Assembly (NCBI GenBank): GCA_963786805.1
Contig: CAWBAK010000004.1
Span: 186,001-250,000, forward strand
Source of the DNA: CALGFI01 sp963786805
Lineage (GTDB): Bacteria > Actinomycetota > UBA4738 > HRBIN12
Length of the DNA: 64,000 nt
Direction: 5' to 3'
Part shown: positions 8,277-16,489 of the stretch, piece by piece
Layout: the number at the start of each line of letters is the position of its first letter
Position numbering within the stretch: the stretch's first letter is position 1
Made by a program: the position numbers and the translations under genes
Notes under the pieces: generated by a model
Databases searched by the model: none
What the model saw: only the letters and a program-made list of their open reading frames with translations
What the model was told of the DNA's origin: nothing

Positions 8277-9356
8277 TCAGCGGACCGACTCGACGATCCG
8301 GCCTCCGCCGAGCAGCTCCTCGCCCCGGTAGGCGACGACGCTCTGCCCCGGCGCAACCCCCCGCTGGGGGGAACGGAACTCGACGCGCATCGTGTCGCGC
8401 TCGACCTCGACGACGGCGGGCGTCGCGTCGCCCCGGTAGCGGAGCCGGACGTCGGCCTCGAACGGACCGTCGACCGGAGGCGCGCCGGACACCCAGTGCA
8501 CGCGGTCGGCGAGGAGCCCTCGGCGCGCGAGCAGCTCGCCGGGTCCGACGACGACGCGGTTCGCCTCGGCGTCCACGTCGAGGACGTAGGAGCGCTGTCC
8601 GGTCGAAACCCCGAGACCGCGCCGCTGCCCGATCGTGTAGCGGAACGAGCCGCGGTGCTCGCCGACGACGTTGCCCTGGGCGTCGACGACCTCACCACGG
8701 CGCACGAGCGCCGGCGCGTGGGTCTCGAGGAACGCGGCGTGGTCGGCTCCGGGGACGAAACACACCTCCTGCGAATCGGGCTTGGACGCCACGGGCAGGC
8801 CGAGTCGCTCCGCGTGCATGCGCGTGTCCGCCTTCGGCATGGCGCCGACCGGGAACCGCGACCGCGCGAGCGCTTCCTGGCCGAGCGTGTAGAGCATGTA
8901 CGACTGGTCCTTCGCGGCATCCAGACCCGTGAGCAGCCGCCACCGTCCGCCCTCGCCGCGTTCGGACCGGACGTAGTGACCGGTGGAGACGAAGTCGATG
9001 CCGAGCTCGTCGGCGCGATCCAGGAACGCTCCGAACTTGATGTGCTCGTTGCACCGGGCGCAGGGGTTCGGCGTGCGTCCGGCCTCGTGCTCGGCGAAGA
9101 AGTCGGCGAGCACCGTTTCGGCGAACGTCTCGCTCATGTCGACGATCTCGAAGTCGAACCCGGCGATCTCTGCGACCTCGGCTGCGTCGGCCCGGGCGCT
9201 GGGACCGCAGCACCCGTGGTCGGCCCCGTCGGCCAGATGCACGAGCGCCATGTGCGAGCCCAGCACGTCGTAGCCCTGCTCGTGGAGCAGGCAGGCGGCG
9301 ACCGACGAGTCGACCCCGCCGGACATCGCCACGAGCACGGAACCCTTGGAGGACAT
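8277..9356 (-). CDS. mnmA: tRNA-specific 2-thiouridylase MnmA
   Basis: 359 residues. Installs 2-thiouridine at tRNA wobble position 34 with ATP and a persulfide donor. It shows the PP-loop SGGVDSS near residue 12, the catalytic cysteines Cys99 (PNPCARCN) and Cys199 (SQEVCF), GQRRGLG, and a C-terminal beta-barrel. Length matches the family. ATG at 9356 gives the standard VLVAMSGG start, and the upstream in-frame extension is arginine-rich noise. A TAGCAT box ends 8 bases before the ATG, consistent with a leaderless transcript divergent from etfB. Confidence 0.96.
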   Translation of the reverse strand: MSSKGSVLVAMSGGVDSSVAACLLHEQGYDVLGSHMALVHLADGADHGCCGPSARADAAEVAEIAGFDFEIVDMSETFAETVLADFFAEHEAGRTPNPCARCNEHIKFGAFLDRADELGIDFVSTGHYVRSERGEGGRWRLLTGLDAAKDQSYMLYTLGQEALARSRFPVGAMPKADTRMHAERLGLPVASKPDSQEVCFVPGADHAAFLETHAPALVRRGEVVDAQGNVVGEHRGSFRYTIGQRRGLGVSTGQRSYVLDVDAEANRVVVGPGELLARRGLLADRVHWVSGAPPVDGPFEADVRLRYRGDATPAVVEVERDTMRVEFRSPQRGVAPGQSVVAYRGEELLGGGRIVESVR

Positions 9357-9451
9357 CGCCCTCGATGCTACGCGACGGATACATCCCCGCCGATGAACGC
9401 GCCTCACGGGTATCCTCGCCTTCGCGTCCGTCGAAGCGGAGGGCCGATCCG

Positions 9452-10219
9452 ATGCAGGTCGTCGTGCTGGTGAAGTACGTCCCCGAGCCGCTGGGGACGC
9501 CCACGCTCGGCGAGGATCACCTGCTGGTTCGCGAGGGCGTCGAGGGCGCGCTCGATCCCGGCGACGAGTACGCGGTCGAAGCTGCCCTCCAGCTCGTGGA
9601 GGCGCACGGCGGCGAGGTCACGCTCGTCTCGATGGGCCCGGAGGCGGCGATGAGCGCCATCCGCAAGGGCCTGTCGATGGGGGCGCATGCCGGCGTCCTC
9701 GTGACCGATCCGGCGCTCCGAGGTTCCGACGCCCTCGCGACGGCCAGGGTCCTGGCGGCCGTGGTCGGGCGCAACCCGTTCGACCTCGTCCTCACCGGCG
9801 TGGAGTCGACCGACGGCTACACCGGCACGCTTCCCATGACGGTCGCCGAGCTGCTCGGCATCGCGAGCGCGAGCTTCGCGCGCAAGCTCGAGGTCACCGA
9901 CGGGACGTTGCGGATCGAACGGCAGACCGAGGACGGGTACGACGTCGTCGAATCGCCGTTGCCGGCCCTGGCGACGGTGACCGGCAGCGCCGCCGAGCCG
10001 CGCTACCCGACCCTGAAGGGGATCATGTCCGCGAAGACCAAGCCGGTCGAGCAGATCGCGCTCGCGGATCTCGGTCTGTCGGCTGAGGAGGTCGCGCCCG
10101 CCCAGCGGGTCACCGCGGTGAGCGAAGCGCCGGAGAAGGGGCCCGGCGAGATCGTGCAGGCCGGGGACGAGGCCGCGACGAAGCTCGCCGACCTGCTCGC
10201 CGAGGCGAAGGTGCTCTGA
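9452..10219 (+). CDS. etfB: Electron transfer flavoprotein subunit beta
   Basis: 255 residues. The beta subunit binds AMP and part of FAD in ETF, which shuttles electrons from acyl-CoA dehydrogenases to the quinone pool. The start with VVVLVKYVPE, the DGYTGTLP segment and the KGIMSAKTKP signature near residue 190 are typical. ATG at 9452 is preceded by GCGGAGGG at a good distance. etfA starts 2 bases after its stop, forming an operon. It probably serves fatty or branched-chain acid oxidation together with the nearby enoyl-CoA hydratase; that link is inference. Confidence 0.95.
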   Translation: MQVVVLVKYVPEPLGTPTLGEDHLLVREGVEGALDPGDEYAVEAALQLVEAHGGEVTLVSMGPEAAMSAIRKGLSMGAHAGVLVTDPALRGSDALATARVLAAVVGRNPFDLVLTGVESTDGYTGTLPMTVAELLGIASASFARKLEVTDGTLRIERQTEDGYDVVESPLPALATVTGSAAEPRYPTLKGIMSAKTKPVEQIALADLGLSAEEVAPAQRVTAVSEAPEKGPGEIVQAGDEAATKLADLLAEAKVL

Positions 10220-10221
10220 GC

Positions 10222-11178
10222 GTGACCTCGGTCTGGGTCTACGCGGAGGTCGCCCCCGATGGAGCCAAGCCCTCGGCGTTCGAGCTCCTCACGAAGGCTC
10301 GATCGATCGGCGACGTCGCGGCGGTGGCGCTCGGCCCCGGCGCGACGGCCTCGGCTCCCTCGCTCGGCGAGCACGGCGCGACGACCGTGTACGCGAGCGA
10401 CGACGACGCATACGACGACGGCCTCGGGCGCCCGCAGGCCCACGTGCTCGAGGCGCTCGCGCGCGAGCACGCTCCGGACCTCATCCTGTTCTCGACGAGC
10501 TACGACGCTCGCGACGTCGCCGGCCGTTTGCAGGGGCGGCTCGGCTCCACGTTGATGGGCAACGCGACGGACGTGGCCGATGCGGATGGCGCGCAGACCC
10601 AGATCTTCGGCGGGAGCCGGATCGTCGACGTCGCGCTGGACGGACCGGTCCCGCGGCTCGTGCTGCTTCGGCCGAAGACGACCGTGGCCGAACCATCCGG
10701 CGGGACCGCCGAGGTCGTCCCCGTCGACGTCGAGATCCCCGAGGATCTCCGCGCCGCGCGCCGGGTCGAACGTCACGAGGGATCCACCTCAGGCCCCAAG
10801 CTCGAGGACGCCAAAGTGGTGATCGCCGGCGGACGCGGCCTGCAGGACGCGTCGAACTTCCGGCTGCTCGAGGAGCTCGCGGCGGCGATCGGCGACGCGG
10901 CCGTCGGCGCGAGTCGCGCCGTCGTGGACGCGGGCTGGGTTCCGTACAGCTATCAGATCGGCCAGACCGGCAAGTCCGTCCGTCCCGAGGTCTACATCGC
11001 CATCGGCATCAGCGGCGCGACGCAGCACATCGTCGGGATGAAGACGTCGAAACGCATCGTCGCGATCAACAAGGACCCCGATGCTCCGATCTTCCGGATG
11101 GCGGACCTCGGCATCGTCGGCGACGCGCTGACGGTGGTCCCCGCGCTGATCGACGCGATCCGCGCCCGAAAGGGCTGA
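10222..11178 (+). CDS. etfA: Electron transfer flavoprotein subunit alpha
   Basis: 318 residues. Carries most of the FAD site of ETF. The C-terminal FAD domain is intact: GGRGLQD, GASRAVVDAGW, YQIGQTGKSVRPE, GISGATQHIVGM and INKDPDAPIF. The N-terminal domain is less conserved, as in the family. The GTG start at 10222 lies 2 bases after the etfB stop. pabBC follows 12 bases downstream, so the four plus-strand genes from etfB to 13217 probably form one transcript. Confidence 0.96.
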   Translation: MTSVWVYAEVAPDGAKPSAFELLTKARSIGDVAAVALGPGATASAPSLGEHGATTVYASDDDAYDDGLGRPQAHVLEALAREHAPDLILFSTSYDARDVAGRLQGRLGSTLMGNATDVADADGAQTQIFGGSRIVDVALDGPVPRLVLLRPKTTVAEPSGGTAEVVPVDVEIPEDLRAARRVERHEGSTSGPKLEDAKVVIAGGRGLQDASNFRLLEELAAAIGDAAVGASRAVVDAGWVPYSYQIGQTGKSVRPEVYIAIGISGATQHIVGMKTSKRIVAINKDPDAPIFRMADLGIVGDALTVVPALIDAIRARKG

Positions 11179-11190
11179 GGACCGGTCGAC

Positions 11191-12963
11191 GTGATCGACG
11201 CGAGGTTCGACGACCTCACCCCCGGTGCCGAACGGTCGTTCCGACTCATCGAACCCGTCGGCGTCCTCGAGGCCCGTCGTCTTGACGAGGTCGCGGCGAC
11301 GATCGAGGCGGCCGGAGCCGCGGCGGCGCGAGGGATGTGGGCCGCGGGATTCGTGGCGTTCGACGCGGCGCCGGGCCTCGACGCCGACCTGGCGGTCCGT
11401 GCGCGGCCGCCGGGCGATGCGTTCGAGGCCCTGCCGCTCGCCTGGTTCGCGCTGTTCGAGGACAAACAGGACGTTCCCGCGCTCGAGCCCGTCGCCGTCG
11501 AGCCGCCGTCGACGCCGTCCCCGTGGCGCCCCTCGGTGGAACGGCCTGCGTACGACGACGCGATCGCGCGGATCCGCGAGCTGATCGCGGCGGGCCAGAC
11601 CTACCAGGTGAACCACACCCTGCGGATGCGCGCGCGACTGGCCGGCGACGAGCGAGGCTTCTACCGGGACCTCGTCCTCGCGCAGCGCGGCGGGTTCGGC
11701 GCGTACCTGAACCTCGGCCGCTACCGAGTGTTGTCCGCCTCCCCCGAGCTGTTCTTCCGTCGCGACGGCGATCGCGTCACGACGCGGCCGATGAAAGGCA
11801 CGATCGCCCGAGGCCGGTGGCTCGCGGAGGACGAAGCGGCGGCCGAACGGCTCGTTTCTTCCGAGAAGGACCGGGCCGAGAACGCCATGATCGTCGACCT
11901 CGTGCGGAACGACCTCGGCCGCGTCGCGGTCCCGGGCTCGGTCCGGGTCTCGCGCGTGTTCGACGCCGAGCGGTACGAGACCGTGTGGCAGCTCACCTCC
12001 ACCGTCGAGGCGGACCTGCGCCCCGGCACCACGCTGCTCCAGGTCTTCGGCGCGCTGTTCCCGAGCGGCTCGGTGACGGGCGCACCGAAGGTGCGCACGA
12101 TGCGGATCATCCGAGACCTCGAGGATTCCCCTCGCGGGGTGTACTGCGGGGCGATCGGCTACCTCGCTCCGGCCGGCTCGGGCGAGCCGAACGCGAACTT
12201 CAGCGTCGCGATCCGCAGCGTCGTCCTCGACACCTCGACCGGTGCCGCCGAGTACGGCGTCGGAGGGGGCATCACGTTCGACTCCTCGGCGGCCGGCGAA
12301 TACGAGGAGGTCCTCGCCAAGGCCCGCGTCCTCACCGCGGCTCGCCCCGACTTCGACCTGTTCGAGACCATCCGCCACGAGCCGGGCGAGGGACCTCGCC
12401 ACCTCGCCGAGCACGTGGAGCGTCTCGGGAGCTCCGCGCGGTACTTCGGCTTCCACTTCGAGCCCGAGACCGCGGTCGCGGCGATGAAACGCGCAGCCGT
12501 GGATCGCGACGGGGCCTTCGTCATCCGGCTCACGCTCTCGCGCGACGGCTCCGTGACGACGGAGGTTCGCGAGCTCCCACCGGCCCCCGATGGGCCGGTC
12601 CGGCTCGCGCTCGACGACGAGCCCGTCGACCCGGAGGACATCTGGCTCTTCCACAAGACGACGCGCCGGCAGCCGTACGAGCGACGGAGGGAGAAGCGTC
12701 CGGACGTCGACGACGTGATCTTGACGAACACGCGCGGCGAGGTGACCGAGTCCACCATCGCGAACCTCGCGGTGCGGATCGAGGGCCGATGGGTGACCCC
12801 GCCCCTTGACGCGGGACTCCTTGCCGGCACCTACCGGAACGTGCTCCTGGGTGAAGGCACACTGATCGAGCGGCCGATCCGGATCTCGGAGCTCCGCGAA
12901 GCCGAGGAGGTCGCGCTCGTCAGCTCCGTCCGCGGCTGGCGGCCGGCCGAGATCGTGCCGTGA
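11191..12963 (+). CDS. pabB: Aminodeoxychorismate synthase component I fused to aminodeoxychorismate lyase (PabB-PabC)
   Basis: 590 residues joining two steps of p-aminobenzoate synthesis for folate. Residues 1 to about 385 are the chorismate-binding PabB domain, with PMKGT; Lys202 there separates PabB from anthranilate synthase, which has Ala. Further motifs are VDLVRNDLG, SGSVTGAPK and the GGGITFDS end. Residues about 388-590 are a class IV aminotransferase fold with the PLP lysine Lys489 in HKTTRRQPYE and a TNTRGEVTESTIANL strand. The GTG start at 11191 gives a full-length product. Such fusions are known in bacteria. The glutamine amidotransferase PabA is not in the window. Confidence 0.93.
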   Translation: MIDARFDDLTPGAERSFRLIEPVGVLEARRLDEVAATIEAAGAAAARGMWAAGFVAFDAAPGLDADLAVRARPPGDAFEALPLAWFALFEDKQDVPALEPVAVEPPSTPSPWRPSVERPAYDDAIARIRELIAAGQTYQVNHTLRMRARLAGDERGFYRDLVLAQRGGFGAYLNLGRYRVLSASPELFFRRDGDRVTTRPMKGTIARGRWLAEDEAAAERLVSSEKDRAENAMIVDLVRNDLGRVAVPGSVRVSRVFDAERYETVWQLTSTVEADLRPGTTLLQVFGALFPSGSVTGAPKVRTMRIIRDLEDSPRGVYCGAIGYLAPAGSGEPNANFSVAIRSVVLDTSTGAAEYGVGGGITFDSSAAGEYEEVLAKARVLTAARPDFDLFETIRHEPGEGPRHLAEHVERLGSSARYFGFHFEPETAVAAMKRAAVDRDGAFVIRLTLSRDGSVTTEVRELPPAPDGPVRLALDDEPVDPEDIWLFHKTTRRQPYERRREKRPDVDDVILTNTRGEVTESTIANLAVRIEGRWVTPPLDAGLLAGTYRNVLLGEGTLIERPIRISELREAEEVALVSSVRGWRPAEIVP

Positions 12964-13217
12964 GCGAGCGGAACGTCCGAACCGTGCACCTCGGCCAGTT
13001 CACGCACGAGCACGCGGAGGCGATCGCCGGCAAGCTCGAAGAGGCCGGCATCGTCTGGTGGTACAAGGCACCGGGGTTCCTCAGTCAGATCTGGGAGCAC
13101 GGCGTTCGGTTGTTCGTCGACCGGGAGCGACTGGAGGAGTCCAAGGAGATCGCGGAGCGCGTCCTCGCCGGCGGCGGTCACCCCGAGGGCGAAGGCTCCT
13201 CGTTCGGCCAGGCGTAG
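12960..13217 (+). CDS. Small conserved-looking protein of unknown function
   Basis: 85 residues; I do not recognise the family. The GTG start overlaps the pabBC stop (GTGA), so translation is coupled. The sequence has a ferredoxin-like alternation: an HLGQFTHEHAEAIAGKLEEAGI helix region, WWYKAPGF, a strand with RLFVDRERLEES, and a C-terminal helix. No signal peptide, membrane segment or metal site is seen. Its last 40 bases overlap the antisense zinc-ribbon gene. Confidence 0.65.
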   Translation: MSERNVRTVHLGQFTHEHAEAIAGKLEEAGIVWWYKAPGFLSQIWEHGVRLFVDRERLEESKEIAERVLAGGGHPEGEGSSFGQA

Positions 13218-13354
13218 GGGTGCATCCGGTCCGATTCGAGCGGACAGGCGCACAGGGGGCAACTGGGCGGTACCTCGTACACGAGGACGAGGTTCTCGCA
13301 GAACGGGCACTCGGCCTCTCGCATCTCCGGGGTGCCGTCGAGATCGTTCGGCAT
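13178..13354 (-). CDS. Possible small zinc-ribbon protein
   Basis: 58 residues with two CPxC knuckles, CPFCENL and CPLCACP, spaced as in a zinc ribbon, then a proline-rich tail. Function unknown. ATG at 13352-13354; no strong Shine-Dalgarno. A 12-base inverted repeat pairs the start region with an internal segment. It converges on and overlaps the end of the preceding plus-strand gene by 40 bases, which lowers confidence. Its position near the zinc regulator and transporter may be meaningful or accidental. Confidence 0.45.
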   Translation of the reverse strand: MPNDLDGTPEMREAECPFCENLVLVYEVPPSCPLCACPLESDRMHPYAWPNEEPSPSG

Positions 13355-13440
13355 GTGGTTACCGCCCAGTTGGGGGGAGCGGTCTCTCACCCGAATTGTC
13401 GGGAAACCGCTCTCGATCCTTGACGGGACCTTCTCCTTAG

Positions 13441-13473
13441 GCCGGAAGCCCTCCTGTTCGGAGGGCTTCCGGC
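13441..13473. terminator. Strong perfect hairpin, probable transcription terminator
   Basis: A perfect 14-bp stem (13441-13454 with 13460-13473) encloses a 5-base loop. It sits 24 bases beyond the stop of the small zinc-finger gene ending at 13498. Neither side has a U-tract, so it may need Rho or act as an mRNA 3'-end stabiliser. It can fold equally on both strands. Confidence 0.6.
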
Positions 13474-13497
13474 GGGAAGAACGGCATCCGGCGAGCG

Positions 13498-13707
13498 CTA
13501 CGCCGCCTCCATCTCCTTGCGACTGCGGCGCTTCCCGCGCGAGATGAACGTGTGGACCGGCTCGTGCTGCCAGCAGAATTGCCACTTGTTGTAGATCGAC
13601 AGCTTGGTGTTGCATCCCTCGGCGCCGCAGACGCGGCCGCCCGGATAGGTCTGATTGGCCCGAGGAAGCTCGCGGACGCGGCCTCCGCGGTATCCCGATT
13701 CTGCCAT
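13498..13707 (-). CDS. Small Cys/His zinc-finger-like protein
   Basis: 69 residues. The core carries CGAEGCNTKLS, then a CWQHEP knuckle, giving a C-x4-C-x11-C-x2-H pattern likely to bind one metal ion. Both ends are rich in Arg/Lys (GGRVREL, SRGKRRSRKEME), compatible with nucleic-acid binding. I have no firm family name. ATG at 13707 follows a strong GAGGAGAG ribosome site 7 bases upstream. A perfect terminator hairpin lies downstream, so it is probably a monocistronic unit. Confidence 0.75.
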   Translation of the reverse strand: MAESGYRGGRVRELPRANQTYPGGRVCGAEGCNTKLSIYNKWQFCWQHEPVHTFISRGKRRSRKEMEAA

Positions 13708-13814
13708 CGCACTCTCCTCGGTTCGAGGCCTGACACGTGCCTGTGGTCCCTCGAAAGGAACCGTCAGGTATTCGAACCATCGGAGGCGGCGGTTCGTTCC
13801 CCCGGGAGCCGATC

Positions 13815-14306
13815 TCAGTCCTGGTCCATGCGTTCGAGCAGGTCCCGCGTCGGGCTGGTGAGCTGGACGACCCGGGGCGCGAAGCCGAGGTCCTCCCAGA
13901 ACTCCATCGCCCCCCGGTTCGGAGCGAAGGTCTTGAGCTCCACCCAGGCGATCCCCCGCTCCTCGGCGAACCGGGCCGCCTCGGCGACGAGCTCCCGCCC
14001 GACGCCCCGTCCCCGATAGCCGGACCGGACCACGACGCCCGAGAGCTCGAGGGCGCGCTCGTCGGAGAAGCGCGAAGGGGTCCTGGCCTCGCCGTAGGCC
14101 ATGCCGACCACCTCGCCCTCGTCGTCCACGACGACCAGGACCACCGCCTCGGAGTTGTTCATCGCCTCGTGGTACTTCGCCCCGACCTCGTCGTAGAAGC
14201 CCGGCCGGGGGGTGAACACTCGCCAGTCGGCCTGCATCCGGTCGAGCTCCTGGAACAGGGCGACGAGCGAAGGCACGTCCTCCGGCGTCGCCTGCCTGAC
14301 CTTCAC
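13815..14306 (-). CDS. GNAT-family N-acetyltransferase
   Basis: 163 residues, one GNAT domain. The acetyl-CoA site is visible as VVRSGYRGRGVGRELV near residues 94-109, with ELSGVVV before it and GAMEFWEDLGF near the end. Substrate unknown. The GTG at 14306 is chosen because GGGGAGG lies 6 bases upstream. It follows the enoyl-CoA hydratase stop by 2 bases, so the two are co-transcribed, although no functional link is evident. Confidence 0.88.
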   Translation of the reverse strand: MKVRQATPEDVPSLVALFQELDRMQADWRVFTPRPGFYDEVGAKYHEAMNNSEAVVLVVVDDEGEVVGMAYGEARTPSRFSDERALELSGVVVRSGYRGRGVGRELVAEAARFAEERGIAWVELKTFAPNRGAMEFWEDLGFAPRVVQLTSPTRDLLERMDQD

Positions 14307-14308
14307 GT

Positions 14309-15082
14309 CTACCTCCCCTCGAACCGGGGCTCGCGCTTCTCGAGGAACGCTCGCATGCCCTCTTCCTGGTCGTGCGTGGAGAACAGCGGGACGAAGACCT
14401 CGCGTTCCACCTCGAGACCGGACGCCAGATCGCCACTCAGCGATGCCTGGAGGGCGCGTTTGGCCGCCGCGTACGCGACGGTGGGGCCCTCGGCGAACTT
14501 CCGCGCCTCCTCGAGCGCGGCCGGATACGCCTCGGCGGGGGCCATCGTCAAGTCGACGAGTCCGATCTCGAGCGCCTCGTCCGCTCCCACATGACGCCCC
14601 GTGAAGATCATGTCTCGCGCCTTGGCGAGCCCGATCAGCCGCGGAAGCCGCTGGGTCCCGCCGGCGCCGGGGATGATGCCGATGCGGATCTCGGGCAATC
14701 CGAGCTGCGCGTCCTGCGCGGCGTACCGGAAGTCGCAGGCGAGCGCGATCTCGCACCCGCCGCCGAGCGCGAAGCCGTTGATCGCCGCGATCGTCGGCTT
14801 CGGGACGGCTTCGAGGTCGCGGCAGGCCGCTTCGAGCGCGGCCACGTCGGGACCGGCGTCATCGGGGCCGAAGGCCGCCATGGCCTTGATGTCGGCGCCG
14901 GCGGCGAAGATCTGCTCGCCTCCCCAGACGACGATCGCCCGCACGCCGTCGTCGCTCCCGACTTCCTTGGCCGCCGCCGACAGCTCGAGCGAGACCGGCC
15001 GGGCGATCGCGTTGGCGGGCGGGCGGTCGATGCGGATCGTGGCCACTGCCCCGTCGCGTTCGATCCGGACGAACTCACCCAT
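14309..15082 (-). CDS. Enoyl-CoA hydratase/isomerase family protein
   Basis: 257 residues. Crotonase-fold enzyme that hydrates trans-2-enoyl-CoA in beta-oxidation or related paths. The oxyanion hole region is AAGADIKAM, and both catalytic glutamates are present: Glu111 in GGGCEIALA and Glu131 in LPEIRIGIIPGAGGTQRLPR. This supports a true hydratase rather than an isomerase or decarboxylase. It starts divergently from the Fur-family regulator, with 72 bases between them. It could feed ETF, which is encoded nearby. Confidence 0.92.
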   Translation of the reverse strand: MGEFVRIERDGAVATIRIDRPPANAIARPVSLELSAAAKEVGSDDGVRAIVVWGGEQIFAAGADIKAMAAFGPDDAGPDVAALEAACRDLEAVPKPTIAAINGFALGGGCEIALACDFRYAAQDAQLGLPEIRIGIIPGAGGTQRLPRLIGLAKARDMIFTGRHVGADEALEIGLVDLTMAPAEAYPAALEEARKFAEGPTVAYAAAKRALQASLSGDLASGLEVEREVFVPLFSTHDQEEGMRAFLEKREPRFEGR

Positions 15083-15120
15083 CGCGGCCCTATCCTCGCA
15101 GACCGCGTAGGCACCGCATC

Positions 15121-15146
15121 TTGCATCTGCAACGGGCTGCTACACT
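15121..15146 (+). promoter_or_regulatory. zur promoter with TTGCA palindrome
   Basis: TTGCATCTGCAA (15121-15132) is an inverted repeat of TTGCA half-sites. A TACACT -10 box (15141-15146) ends 8 bases before the GTG of the Fur-family gene, so the transcript is probably leaderless and the palindrome would sit over the -35 region. The same half-site forms a longer palindrome before znuA, suggesting autoregulation plus control of the transporter. Confidence 0.5.
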
Positions 15147-15154
15147 CGCGCGCC

Positions 15155-15598
15155 GTGAGCCGGGAACCCAGGACCGACGTCATCGACGTCCTGCGCCAGC
15201 GGGGTCTGCGGATGACACCGCAGCGCCGCGCGATCGTCGCCGAGATCATGCGGACCCAGGGCCACATCTCGCCGACGGCGCTGGCTCGGCGCGTCCAGGG
15301 CGACATGCCAGGGGTGAACGCCTCGACGATCTACCGGACGCTCGCGCTGCTCGAGGAGGTCGGCGTCCTCGCCCACGCGCATCTGGAGAGCGGCGCCGAG
15401 TACCACAAGGCCGAGGAGGCCGGCCACGTCCACCTCACCTGTTCGAACTGCGGCGCCGAGGACGACCTCTCGATCGATGAGGCGAAGGCGCTCGTGCGCG
15501 TCATCGAGCGGCACCACGGGTTCCAGCCCGACCTCACGCACTTCGCGATCAGCGGTCTGTGCGCCGACTGCCGAACGCAACGAGAGGCCGCGAGCTAG
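15155..15598 (+). CDS. zur: Fur-family transcriptional regulator, probably Zur
   Basis: 147 residues. N-terminal winged helix (MTPQRRAIVAEIM, NASTIYRTLALLEEVG), then a dimerisation/metal domain with HVHL, CSNC (Cys96, Cys99) and a second pair CADC (Cys136, Cys139), the structural Zn site of the family. The opposite-strand znu operon begins a few bases beyond its end, and TTGCA palindromes lie before both units, which argues for zinc response rather than iron or peroxide. GTG at 15155 gives the full HTH. Peroxide or manganese sensing remains possible. Confidence 0.82.
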   Translation: MSREPRTDVIDVLRQRGLRMTPQRRAIVAEIMRTQGHISPTALARRVQGDMPGVNASTIYRTLALLEEVGVLAHAHLESGAEYHKAEEAGHVHLTCSNCGAEDDLSIDEAKALVRVIERHHGFQPDLTHFAISGLCADCRTQREAAS

Positions 15599-15640
15599 CG
15601 GACGACCGCGCACCCCGCGCGACGGAGGCGTGAGCCCTCA

Positions 15641-16489
15641 TCAGACGTGGGCGTCGAGCGCGGCTTCGGGCAGACGCCGGTGCCGGACCGTCGAGACCAC
15701 GTAGGCGGCCACGAAGATCACGGACGCGGTGAGGACCACCGCAGGACCCGACGCCCAGTCGAGGTAGTACGACAGGTACACCCCGGTGAACCCACAGAAC
15801 GTTCCCGTCGCCACCGAGATCCAGAGCATCCGGTGGAAGCTGTCCGTGAGCAGCCGGCCGATCACCGGCGGGACCACGAGCATCGCCGCGATCAAGGTCA
15901 CGCCGAGCACGCTCATGCAGACCGTGATGAGTGCGGTGAGCAGCACCGCGAGCAGGACGTCCATCCGTGCGGTGGACACGCCCGACACGTCGGCAACCTC
16001 GGGGTCGAACGTCGTGAACAACAGCTGCCGGTATCGGAAGAAGACCGCGGTCCCTGCCGACAGCGCCACGGCTGCCACGATCGCTACGTCGGTCGAGCTC
16101 ACCCCCAGGACGTTGCCGAACAGCACGGCCTCGAAGTTCCGGGTGAACGACCCGATCACCGAGATGATCACGATCCCCACCGCGAAGCTCGCGTTGGTGA
16201 TCACGCCGATCGCGGCGTCGGCGCCGATCGAGCGCCGCCGGGCGATCAACATGATCAGCACGGCCGAGACGAACCCCCACACGCCGGCCCCGAGATAGAA
16301 GTTGATCTCGAGGGCATAGCTCGCCACCGCGCCTCCGAAGATCGCGTGCGAGAGGCCGTGGCCGATGTAGCTCATCCCGCGAAGCACGACATAGACGCCG
16401 ACCAGGCCGCAGAGCGCGCCCGCCAATGTCGCTACGGCGATGCCGTTGACGAAGAAGTCGTAACGGAAGGGCTCAAGCAGGGTGTCCAT
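15641..16489 (-). CDS. znuB: Zinc/manganese ABC transporter permease
   Basis: 282 residues with about eight or nine hydrophobic helices, a typical ABC-3 family permease. The conserved stretch LRGMSYIGHGLSHAIFGGA near residues 37-55 and the helix with LGVTLIAAMLVVPPVIGRLL are characteristic. It imports divalent metal with the ATPase and binding protein encoded upstream; its start overlaps the ATPase gene by 17 bases. It converges on zur with a 42-base gap. Confidence 0.92.
   Translation of the reverse strand: MDTLLEPFRYDFFVNGIAVATLAGALCGLVGVYVVLRGMSYIGHGLSHAIFGGAVASYALEINFYLGAGVWGFVSAVLIMLIARRRSIGADAAIGVITNASFAVGIVIISVIGSFTRNFEAVLFGNVLGVSSTDVAIVAAVALSAGTAVFFRYRQLLFTTFDPEVADVSGVSTARMDVLLAVLLTALITVCMSVLGVTLIAAMLVVPPVIGRLLTDSFHRMLWISVATGTFCGFTGVYLSYYLDWASGPAVVLTASVIFVAAYVVSTVRHRRLPEAALDAHV

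Noticed and set aside
11191..12963. Anthranilate synthase component I (trpE).
   Set aside because: The PMKGT lysine and the fused class IV aminotransferase domain indicate p-aminobenzoate synthesis.
13708..13814. tRNA-like T-arm sequence (GGTTCGAATACC on the minus strand).
   Set aside because: No matching acceptor stem, D-arm or anticodon arm can be built around it within the 107-base gap.
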